Assembly: GCA_024228115.1 (NCBI GenBank)
Contig: JAAETT010000047.1
Span: 1 to 35,005 of the forward strand
Direction: 5' to 3'
DNA: 35,005 nt
From: a bacterium
Lineage (GTDB): Bacteria; Myxococcota_A; UBA9160; UBA6930
Shown: positions 1 to 6,680 of the stretch, piece after piece
Layout: each line of letters begins with the position of its first letter
How positions within the stretch are numbered: position 1 is the stretch's first letter
Notes under the pieces: model-generated
Database searches by the model: none
What the model was told of the DNA's origin: nothing
Seen by the model: the letters and a program-made list of their open reading frames with translations, nothing else
Position numbers and translations under genes: made by a program

Positions 1-230
1 TCCGGTCGAGCCGGGAGGGCGTTCGCCCTGGGTCAAGGACCTTTCGACCCGGAAGATCTGAATCGGAATCCGGAACGGCGGGCTGCGTCGCCCCCCGGCC
101 AAATGATCAGATTTCTACGCTTCTGAGTGAGCGTCTACAGTCCAATGCGCGGTCGGATGGATGTCTCGCTTCAACCCACCAATATCGAGTTCCCTACCGC
201 GACTATGCGGGTCCCGGGACGGGTTCTTCG
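1..230. other. Non-coding stretch upstream of the left integrase with two adjacent stem-loops
   Basis: No gene is supported here. At 16-29 there is a perfect inverted repeat (AGGGC, loop GTTC, GCCCT, extendable by one pair). It abuts a second imperfect palindrome at 30-50 (GGGTCAAGG, A, CCTT, two unpaired bases, GACCC). Neither is followed by a T-run on the plus strand. The stretch lies directly upstream of a recombinase gene, so it could hold recombinase or excisionase binding sites, or the terminator of a gene beyond the window. No clear promoter was identified. Confidence 0.35.
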
Positions 231-1637
231 ATGAGAGGAGCCGCTCGCCGTGGTAGGCTCCGGACGTTCACCGGGGAGGGTTGGGAGCTGGCGCGAGAGT
301 TTGGTCGGGTCCAGTGTCGCCGCGATGGCCGGACCGGCTGGGAGATCGATCTCGGCCGGCACGTCCGTCCTCGCTACCTCTACTCCGCGCGCGGCGTGCC
401 TCTCGAATCGAAGGCCATCGCCGACTCCGTCCTCGCCGCGATTCGAACGCAGATCGCGAAGGGAAACCACCCCCAGATCGCCGTCGATGAGTTCGCACCC
501 GCCTCGTCGGAAGCGAACAGCATCGCCTCCTACCTCGCGGACTACCTGGAGGAGCAGGAGGACCGCGCCTCACGGCTGGAGATCAGCCCCAATCACCTGC
601 GCGAGTTGAGACGATGCGCTCGCGAGGAGGGCGACTTCTCTTGGTGGGCGGAGGTGTCCATCCATGAGATCGATGCCAAGAGCCTCAGTGACTGGCGTCG
701 CTGGCTTGCCAGGGAGCGTCAACTCAGTCCGAAATCGGTGCGGAACATCCTCGGGTACTTCCGAGCATTCGTGACGTGGCTCTACCGCCTCGATCTCATC
801 GATCGCGTACCCGCGTTTCCAGTGGTCCCGGTCGCCGATCACGCGCCTACGATCCTGTCCGAGACCAGCCAGAGGGCGATCCTGGACGCGATCCCGGTCG
901 AGCGGCGCGGTGCCTTTCTGGCCGCCTGCCATGGGGCGCGGCCAGGCGAAATCCGCGCCCTCGATGTGAGCGACGTGGAGGATCGTGAGGACATCCCCGG
1001 CCTGCGGATCCGCCGCGCCGTGAAGGGCCCGAACTCGACGGCTCCGACCGGTGGGACCAAGACAGGCGAGGCGGCATGGATCCCGATCGACGGCGAGCTC
1101 TGCGAGTGGATCGAGTGGCGCCTGGAAGAGCGCCGCGAGGCACTGCGGCTCGGCGGCCCCCCGTGGGCCGCGTCCCCCGCGCTTTTCCCGAATCCCACCA
1201 GCCGGAACCGGGAGCGCCGTTGGATCGCGAACGCGCTACGCGAAGAGTGGAACCGCGCCGCCCGGGCGGTGGGCGTCAAGGTCCGCATGTACGAGGGCAC
1301 GAAGCACTCGAGCGCCAGCCGGTGGCACTCTTCCGGCATGCCGCTGGAACTGGTGCGGCGGATGCTGCGCCACCGCGATGCCCGTTCGACAGAGCGCTAC
1401 GCAAAGCTCGCGGACTCGGCGCTGGTGGAGGCCTTCGGGGCTCACCACTCCAAGCGGGGCGACCGAAATACCCGCCCGCGTGCTCAAGGTGTGCTCAAGG
1501 CCCGAAAGGGGCCTGGAAAAACTCAACGGGGACGGGCACCTATGGCGGGGCGGACGGGACTCGAACCCGCAACTTCTGGCGTGACAGGCCAGTGCTCTAA
1601 CCAATTGAACTACCGCCCCGCGGACACGAGGAGTTAG
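231..1637 (+). CDS. Tyrosine recombinase/integrase of a tRNA-Asp-integrated element
   Basis: A 468-residue site-specific recombinase expected to integrate and excise a mobile element at the neighbouring tRNA-Asp. Residues about 25-80 look like an arm-binding N-terminal domain and about 95-195 like the SAM-like core-binding domain. The catalytic domain follows: Arg237 in ARPGEIRAL, His381 in LRHRD and the nucleophile Tyr390 in ERYAKL, with family-typical spacing of nine between the last two. Where most relatives have HxxR, this protein reads EGTK (residues 355-358), so the usual His is Glu and the second catalytic Arg is Lys358. The last ~30 codons are antisense to the tRNA gene and the stop lies beyond it. 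The start at 231 has only a weak ribosome-binding site and the true start could be slightly different. Element genes would lie to the left, outside the window. Confidence 0.85.
   Translation: MRGAARRGRLRTFTGEGWELAREFGRVQCRRDGRTGWEIDLGRHVRPRYLYSARGVPLESKAIADSVLAAIRTQIAKGNHPQIAVDEFAPASSEANSIASYLADYLEEQEDRASRLEISPNHLRELRRCAREEGDFSWWAEVSIHEIDAKSLSDWRRWLARERQLSPKSVRNILGYFRAFVTWLYRLDLIDRVPAFPVVPVADHAPTILSETSQRAILDAIPVERRGAFLAACHGARPGEIRALDVSDVEDREDIPGLRIRRAVKGPNSTAPTGGTKTGEAAWIPIDGELCEWIEWRLEERREALRLGGPPWAASPALFPNPTSRNRERRWIANALREEWNRAARAVGVKVRMYEGTKHSSASRWHSSGMPLELVRRMLRHRDARSTERYAKLADSALVEAFGAHHSKRGDRNTRPRAQGVLKARKGPGKTQRGRAPMAGRTGLEPATSGVTGQCSNQLNYRPADTRS
1543..1585. other. Probable attachment site at the tRNA-Asp 3' half
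   Basis: Tyrosine recombinases of tRNA-targeting elements usually cross over in the anticodon or T-loop region, leaving the tRNA intact and a copy of its 3' end at the far end of the element. The integrase gene abuts and overlaps this tRNA, so the core site should lie here. The matching second copy would be to the left of the window and was not seen, so the exact limits are inferred. Confidence 0.45.
1543..1619 (-). tRNA. tRNA-Asp (anticodon GTC)
   Basis: The minus strand folds as a complete cloverleaf: a 7-bp acceptor stem (GGGGCGG with CCGCCCC), D-arm, anticodon stem CTGGC/GCCAG closing the loop CTGTCAC with anticodon GTC, and a T-arm with TTCGAGT. The discriminator is G, as expected for aspartate, and the CCA end is encoded at 1543-1545. 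The 3' half is overlapped by the left integrase gene, the usual arrangement for a tRNA used as an attachment site. A short hairpin lies just upstream, between it and the preceding minus-strand gene. Confidence 0.97.
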
Positions 1638-1642
1638 CTGAT

Positions 1643-1656
1643 CGCCCCTTGGGGCG
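1643..1656 (-). terminator. Small GC-rich hairpin after the phosphotransferase gene
   Basis: A perfect stem CGCCC/GGGCG closes a CTTG tetraloop (CAAG on the transcribed strand) immediately after the TAG stop of the minus-strand phosphotransferase gene and before tRNA-Asp. There is no downstream T-run on the minus strand, so it may be a weak terminator, an mRNA-end stabiliser or a processing signal. Confidence 0.35.
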
Positions 1657-2628
1657 CTAGCGATCCTGGGCTTCGGACTCCTTCTCAGCGGCCCTCAGGG
1701 CTGCGGCGCGGGCTGCGCGGCGGCGGGCCCGGCGCTCGCGTCGGATCGCGTCCTTTGGAAAGCGCCATTCGAGGGCGATCTCCCGCGTATTCGCCATGGC
1801 GCGGAGTTCGGCGACCTCGTCCGGGAGTTTCTCTGGACGCAAGCCGCTGCGCAGCTTGTGGGCCACCCGGCGCAGGGCATCCTGCAAGAGCAACCACTCC
1901 ACGTAACCGGGCTCGATCCAGCTGGCGTCGGCCTCCGCGGCGTAGCCCTCGCGGTAGGCCTCCAGGGTGTCGGAAAGATTGGCGGTCTTGAGCAACGTGG
2001 CCATGGAGAGGCCGCGGGGCGCCAGTCCGATGGCTTCTTCGTCCACGTAGCGGAGATCGTCATCCTCCTCACGCCACATGAAGTTGTCCTTGTGGACGTC
2101 ATCGAGTTCGAGCTCGAGTGGCAGGCCGTAGCGAAGCAGGCGCCGCGCTGCCTTGAACGCGACGTCTCGCACACTGCGCCCCGGGAGCTGACTGCCGCGG
2201 GCAACCCGCACGAGGTCCGCCAGGAGCCGACCTAGCGTGGCCACCTGCTCCGAGCTTCTTCGCCAGCGCGATGCCGCGAACTCCGCACGGCCGGCACGGT
2301 GCAGGCGGGCGGCCAGGCTACCGATCTCGTTGGCCCGTGCGAGTAGCTCGTGGCGGGTGAGCGGACGATGGTCCTGCAACAGGTCGAGCAGCAGCAGGCT
2401 TTTGTCGCGGGAAACGAAGGAAGGGAATAGCCACCGCAGGCCTCGAACCAGGCGCTCGATTTCCTCTGCGCGCTGGCGGCTCCCGCACTCACGGAGCTTG
2501 TACGCGCGGCCGTCCTCATCCACGGCCCGGAAGGAGGTGCCGCTATGGGCGCCCTCGCCACCGAGGCCCTCGAGCGAAACGAGCCGCAGCCCTGGTTCGA
2601 AGGGCCGCTGCCGAAGAATGGGATGCAT
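1657..2628 (-). CDS. Phosphotransferase/kinase-fold protein (aminoglycoside phosphotransferase-like)
   Basis: About 323 residues. It looks like a divergent member of the protein-kinase-like phosphotransferases (APH, choline kinase and LPS kinase group). Lys44 in AYKLRE fits the ATP-binding lysine. The segment DDVHKDNFMW (about 176-185) fits the catalytic loop with its metal-binding Asn. YVDEEAIG (about 194-201) fits the DxD/DFG-like metal site. The C-terminus is a strongly basic, Arg/Ala-rich tail. The ATG at 2628 was chosen because it has an AAGG element just upstream; an in-frame TTG at 2646 is an alternative without one. It follows the SCP2-like gene by about 40 bases on the same strand, so co-transcription is likely. 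The substrate is unknown; a lipid, sugar or LPS-core hydroxyl are all possible. Confidence 0.65.
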   Translation of the reverse strand: MHPILRQRPFEPGLRLVSLEGLGGEGAHSGTSFRAVDEDGRAYKLRECGSRQRAEEIERLVRGLRWLFPSFVSRDKSLLLLDLLQDHRPLTRHELLARANEIGSLAARLHRAGRAEFAASRWRRSSEQVATLGRLLADLVRVARGSQLPGRSVRDVAFKAARRLLRYGLPLELELDDVHKDNFMWREEDDDLRYVDEEAIGLAPRGLSMATLLKTANLSDTLEAYREGYAAEADASWIEPGYVEWLLLQDALRRVAHKLRSGLRPEKLPDEVAELRAMANTREIALEWRFPKDAIRRERRARRRAARAAALRAAEKESEAQDR

Positions 2629-2671
2629 CGACCTTGCCTTGGACAACAGAGGTTGAACGACAGCGCGAACG

Positions 2672-3343
2672 CTAGGCGCCGCTCCCGCCCCCGCCCTGCT
2701 GCTCTTCCTGTGCGACCTTCATCTGGATGGCCTGCATCTGCATCATCAAGGCCATGTCGCCCATGACCTGGATCTTGCCCGACATGAAGGCCGTCATCGG
2801 ATCGAGCTCTCCGCTTGCCATGGAAGCGGCGTCCTCCGCAGCGATCGAGAGGGTGGTGGTCGCCTCTTCCGGAATCGAGCCGGGGCCGAGATGGAACCCG
2901 ACGGCCCAGGGAGCTTCGCCGCCGACCACGATTCGAATCAACCCGGAAAGCTGCTGCATCTCCGCCAGGGCCTTGGGGCTCGGCGCGCCACCGAGCTGAT
3001 TGGTGCCGCTCTCGCTGGCCTCCTTGAGCGCATCGGGTCGAAAGAACATCGAGGCACCCTTGCCGATGGCGCCACCATGCCCTTCCCACAGGGCACCGCG
3101 CCAATCCCCGACCGTCTGAACGAACGTGAAGGCCGTCGCCTCGCGGGGTGCAGCCTGGATCGCAACCTGCCCGCTGTCCATGTGCACGATCCACTCGCCG
3201 CCGCCCTCCCCTTCGAGGAGGATTCCGAGCTTCACGTCGACCTCCTCACTTCCTGGCATCGGGCCTGCTTCCGCAAACGCATCGGGAAGCCACTGCTCGA
3301 GAAATGTGGCGGGGTCGAGGGGAGACTCGGGAAAGGCGGCCAT
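2672..3343 (-). CDS. SCP2-like sterol/lipid-binding domain protein
   Basis: A 223-residue soluble protein with the SCP2 fold signature. Alternating hydrophobic strands are followed by the closing segment DPMTAFMSGKIQVMGD (about residues 181-196), which matches the conserved end of SCP2 domains, and then a methionine/glutamine-rich helix. The extreme C-terminus is a Gly-rich tail (QQGGGGSGA). Proteins of this family bind hydrophobic ligands in a tunnel, and some act as lipid carriers. A very good ribosome-binding site (AAGGAGG, 3348-3354) supports the start at 3343. It heads a two-gene minus-strand unit with the phosphotransferase and is transcribed divergently from the first sulfotransferase gene, so 3344-3411 should carry promoters for both. 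No signal peptide is seen; the ligand is unknown. Confidence 0.8.
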   Translation of the reverse strand: MAAFPESPLDPATFLEQWLPDAFAEAGPMPGSEEVDVKLGILLEGEGGGEWIVHMDSGQVAIQAAPREATAFTFVQTVGDWRGALWEGHGGAIGKGASMFFRPDALKEASESGTNQLGGAPSPKALAEMQQLSGLIRIVVGGEAPWAVGFHLGPGSIPEEATTTLSIAAEDAASMASGELDPMTAFMSGKIQVMGDMALMMQMQAIQMKVAQEEQQGGGGSGA

Positions 3344-3411
3344 GGATCCTCCTTGGGAGCCCGCAGTGTAACGCCGGGCTGGCCTCGCGGCGTTTCGCTA
3401 TCAAGAAACCC

Positions 3412-4650
3412 ATGCTTGAGATCCTCCGGCGGGTTGCCGGCCGTCGTCACGCCCGCCTGAACGAGCGTGTTCGGGCGGGGGATGCGCTCGAGGAAGACGG
3501 GCGCTGGAGCGAAGCACGCAGCGTCTACACGAAGGCACTGGCTCGCGAGCCCGAGAACGTGAGTGCACTGCGACGGCTCGCCGGCCTGGCTCAGCTCGAG
3601 GGCCAGGCGGAGGAAGCCCTGGAGCTGTGGCAACGCCTGAACGATCTGCGGCCAGAGCGGCCGGACGCGTGCTTGCAGTTGGCGCGGCTGCACCTGCACG
3701 CGGGCCACGCTCGGGAGGCCCTTCGGTTTGCGGAGCGTGCCGCTGCCCTCGCCCCCGAGGGCAAGCCCCACGAGATCGCCCATCGCGCCCGAAACCTGCG
3801 AGATCACCTGGTGCGAGGCATCCGCCCGCTGGCGGCGCGGCACGTGGCCATCGGGGGCATGTCGTTCTGCGGATCGACATTGCTCGGTTTCCTGCTGGGA
3901 AGCCTGCCCGCGGTGACGAACGTGGGTGAATCCCACAACCTGGTGTATAGCCGGCACGGAATGCGCAGCGGTCCCGCTGGCGGCTCGGGTTCAGATCTCG
4001 GCGGCATGGCACCGTGCTCCTCGTGTGGCGCACAACCGTGCCCGTTGTGGACGCTCGCCTTCCGGCACGCTCTCGCAGAAGAACCCGTGGACTGGTACGG
4101 CAAGCTCGCAACCCAGGCCGGAACGCCCGTTCTGCTCTCATCGGACAAGAGCCACGCCAAGCTGAGCGGCCTCGACCCCTTCGGGCGCCACGACCTCATC
4201 GTACTGTTCAAGAGCCCCTCGGCCGCATGGGCTTCGGCCCGGCGGAGGCCGCGCCCGCCGAAGGAGCCAAGCCGCTACATGACGCGCTGGGAGCGGGAGT
4301 ACGCTCGGCTGCTCCACGACCTTCCGGTCGAAGGCAGGCGTGTGGTTCTGCATTTCGACGCCTTCCGCCGCGACCCGGCTGCCCACCTTCGACGCCTTGC
4401 CGAGCTCTTGGAAATTCCCATCCCGGTGGGGCACGATCTGTTGGCGATCACCCCCGATCAACATGTGGTCGGCGGCAACAAGTACACGCACGCAGGTCTC
4501 CGGGCCGAGGGCGGCGAGCTTGCGATCAGCGCGCAGGACAGGCATACCCTTCCCGCTGACGAAGCCGAAGCGATCGCAGCACGTGAGTTACGTAGTCCTG
4601 TCCTTCGAGAGCTGCGGGAAGGCCACGCGGCCGGCTTCGACGGATGTTGA
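3412..4650 (+). CDS. TPR-domain sulfotransferase-family protein (paralogue 1)
   Basis: About 412 residues. Residues about 20-120 form three TPR-like helical repeats. The C-terminal domain resembles PAPS-dependent sulfotransferases: GGMSFCGSTLLGFLLG in place of the 5'-phosphosulfate loop, SSDKSHAKL similar to the family SSK segment, and DLIVLFKSPSAAWASA as the likely 3'-phosphate site. Between the first two is a cysteine cluster, CSSCGAQPCPLW, a pattern I recognise from other bacterial sulfotransferases of this type. The ATG at 3412 was chosen because the reading frame upstream overlaps the SCP2 gene antisense and lacks domain character. It overlaps the next gene, its paralogue, by 7 bases, indicating translational coupling. 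The expected role is cytoplasmic sulfation of a glycan or glycolipid intermediate; the acceptor is unknown. Confidence 0.75.
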   Translation: MLEILRRVAGRRHARLNERVRAGDALEEDGRWSEARSVYTKALAREPENVSALRRLAGLAQLEGQAEEALELWQRLNDLRPERPDACLQLARLHLHAGHAREALRFAERAAALAPEGKPHEIAHRARNLRDHLVRGIRPLAARHVAIGGMSFCGSTLLGFLLGSLPAVTNVGESHNLVYSRHGMRSGPAGGSGSDLGGMAPCSSCGAQPCPLWTLAFRHALAEEPVDWYGKLATQAGTPVLLSSDKSHAKLSGLDPFGRHDLIVLFKSPSAAWASARRRPRPPKEPSRYMTRWEREYARLLHDLPVEGRRVVLHFDAFRRDPAAHLRRLAELLEIPIPVGHDLLAITPDQHVVGGNKYTHAGLRAEGGELAISAQDRHTLPADEAEAIAARELRSPVLRELREGHAAGFDGC

Positions 4651-5861
4651 GCCGTCTCAAGCGCCAGGCCGAAGTCTGGCGCTTGCGCCGCGCAGAGGCC
4701 GCCCATGTGGAGCTGCGCCCCGCTAGGGAGCGAGAGCGGTGGGAAGCCGTTCTCCTGCATCGCTCCGATCATCCAAAGGCCCTGCGCCGCGCAGCGGAAC
4801 TGGCGGGCCTGGCGGGCGACCCGGATCGGGCCGAAGACCTCTGGACCCGGGCACTCACCCTGCCCGCACTCGAGGCCCAGGCTCACGGTCAGTTGGCTCG
4901 TCGCGCCCTGGATCGCGGCGACCTCGCCGCCGCCCGAAGCCACGCCGACCACTTTCTTGCCAGAACCAAGCCGGAGCCTCGAGCGTTCAGTCTGCGCCGC
5001 CAGATCGAGAGCCTCCGCGCGCACCTCGACGACAACCCCACCCGGGCAGCACCCCGCCATCTCTGTGTTACAGGCGTCGCCTTCAGCGGAAGCACCCTCG
5101 TCGGCCACCTGCTCGGTGGCCTTCCCGGTGCATCGAACATCGGAGAGAGCCATTGGCTGATCCACCGGCGAATCGGGTGGCAGGGCGTGGACATCGACTT
5201 CGACGCGGACCGGGACGAGGCGCTGTCGTACTGCAACTCCTGTGGGCCTACTTGCCCAATCTGGACTTGGGAAGCGCGACGGGCACTATCCCTGGATCGC
5301 CGTGACTGGTTCCGGCGAATCGGCGAGCAGTTGGGCGCCCAGACCCTGGTCTCGACCGACAAGAACCAGCTCAAGCACTTGACCCTCGATCCCTGGCTTC
5401 GCTTCGACGCCCTGGTGCTGTTCCGCCATCCGCGACATGCGTGGAAATCAGCGGCGCGACCGGGGCGAAAGCCGCGATCCGTGGACGCCTATCTGCGCCG
5501 ATGGGACGACGAATACCGGAAGCTCGCCTTCGACTTGCCGAACCGCGGGGCGAAGGTCTTCCTCGACCTCGATGCCTTCCGGAAGGATCCAGATCGCCAT
5601 CTAGAACGCCTCCAGCGGACGTTGGCTCTCCCGAGCCGGGACTCCCAGCTGGATGCGGCCCCGGACCACTCGATCGGTGGAAACGGGCGCGTGGTCACCG
5701 CCTTCCGTGAAGACCCCGACGTCAAGATCGTCACCGAACAAGTAGAGGCGCTTCCGCCGGAAGAAGCCCGATTCATCGAAGTCTATGCGCAGCACTCCGA
5801 GGTCTACGCGTTCCTTCGGAGGCAGCATACCGAGTTCTTCGACGAACCAGGCGAAAGGTGA
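4644..5861 (+). CDS. TPR-domain sulfotransferase-family protein (paralogue 2)
   Basis: 405 residues with the same architecture as the gene before it. There is an N-terminal TPR-like helical region (about residues 30-125), then the phosphosulfate loop in GVAFSGSTLVGHLLGG. A cysteine cluster CNSCGPTCPIW comes next, followed by STDKNQLKHL and the 3'-phosphate site in ALVLFRHPRHAWKSA. The shared order of motifs and the similar tail (DHSIGGNGR against the paralogue's QHVVGGNKY) show a tandem duplication followed by divergence. The ATG overlaps the stop of the upstream gene by 7 bases, and the following sulfotransferase starts 3 bases after this stop, so the three form one operon. The substrate is unknown. 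The duplication suggests two related sulfation positions on one glycan. Confidence 0.75.
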   Translation: MLSRLKRQAEVWRLRRAEAAHVELRPARERERWEAVLLHRSDHPKALRRAAELAGLAGDPDRAEDLWTRALTLPALEAQAHGQLARRALDRGDLAAARSHADHFLARTKPEPRAFSLRRQIESLRAHLDDNPTRAAPRHLCVTGVAFSGSTLVGHLLGGLPGASNIGESHWLIHRRIGWQGVDIDFDADRDEALSYCNSCGPTCPIWTWEARRALSLDRRDWFRRIGEQLGAQTLVSTDKNQLKHLTLDPWLRFDALVLFRHPRHAWKSAARPGRKPRSVDAYLRRWDDEYRKLAFDLPNRGAKVFLDLDAFRKDPDRHLERLQRTLALPSRDSQLDAAPDHSIGGNGRVVTAFREDPDVKIVTEQVEALPPEEARFIEVYAQHSEVYAFLRRQHTEFFDEPGER

Positions 5862-5864
5862 AAC

Positions 5865-6680
5865 ATGATCATCAGCCACGAGCACCGCTACGTGTTCGTT
5901 CAGGTCCCGGACACTGCCTCCAGTGCCATCGGGAAAGAGCTATGCGCGCGCTACAAGGGTGAGGAAATCCTGCAGAAGCACAGCCACCTGGCCGAGCTGA
6001 CCGCTTCGACCCACGGAGACGATCACAACTATTTCGTCTTCGGGACCATTCGCAATCCCCTCGAAATCATGGTCGCCCGATACTTCAAATTGAAGGTGAA
6101 TCGGTACGGGATCTTCACCGACCCCGAGGCGTGGGCGGAAAACGGTGGCCACGTGACACGGGGTCAACGCGAACGGTTTCGCTTCATCCAGGAAACCGAC
6201 GCCGACTTCCCCGCCTTCTTTCGCCAATTCGTTCCACGCTTGTACACGAGCCCCTATTTCACGGGCATCTCAGACCGATTCGACAAGGTGCTCCGCCACG
6301 AAAATCTCGACCAGGACTTCCGGTTGGCGCTCTCCCGGGTAGGAATCCGCACGGAGCGTGACATCCCCAAGTACAACATCACACCTGCGAAGAAGGGGCC
6401 CTTTGCGGACTACTACACGCCCGAGATCATTGATCGTGCGGTCTCGAGCTTTGGCCCATTCATGCGCTCCTGGGGCCACGGTTTTCCACCGAGCTGGGGC
6501 AACCGCCGCCCTCCGCGGCACGCCGTCATCGAGTACGAGGTGGGGGACAAGGTCGGGCGCTTCTGCGCAGGCCGTCTCGGCTGGAACCCGGAGCGCTCCC
6601 TGCGAGCTCGCGACAACGCACGACGCTGGGTGCGGCGGACGATGCGGCGATGGCCGCCGCGCCACGTCAATCCAGTGTAG
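5865..6680 (+). CDS. Sulfotransferase family-2-like protein with altered phosphosulfate loop
   Basis: 271 residues. The N-terminus (YVFVQVPDTASSAIGKEL) aligns by eye with the phosphosulfate loop of carbohydrate sulfotransferases of the chondroitin/heparan type, normally hIPKTAGTS. Here the loop lysine is Asp16 and the final Thr is replaced. VFGTIRNPLEIMVARYF fits the 3'-phosphate-binding strand-helix, normally VRDPxxRxxSxY. The C-terminal ~60 residues are basic and Arg/Trp-rich. It is the third gene of the sulfotransferase operon, 3 bases after the preceding stop. Its last 14 bases overlap the end of the convergent glycosyltransferase gene. With the key Lys replaced it may be inactive, may bind a different donor, or may have a shifted catalytic residue. 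Confidence 0.65.
   Translation: MIISHEHRYVFVQVPDTASSAIGKELCARYKGEEILQKHSHLAELTASTHGDDHNYFVFGTIRNPLEIMVARYFKLKVNRYGIFTDPEAWAENGGHVTRGQRERFRFIQETDADFPAFFRQFVPRLYTSPYFTGISDRFDKVLRHENLDQDFRLALSRVGIRTERDIPKYNITPAKKGPFADYYTPEIIDRAVSSFGPFMRSWGHGFPPSWGNRRPPRHAVIEYEVGDKVGRFCAGRLGWNPERSLRARDNARRWVRRTMRRWPPRHVNPV

Noticed and set aside
1543-1637. Functional C-terminal domain of the left integrase
   Set aside because: The tail is the antisense translation of tRNA-Asp, a sequence pattern that turns up wherever a frame crosses such a tRNA; it does not indicate a protein domain.
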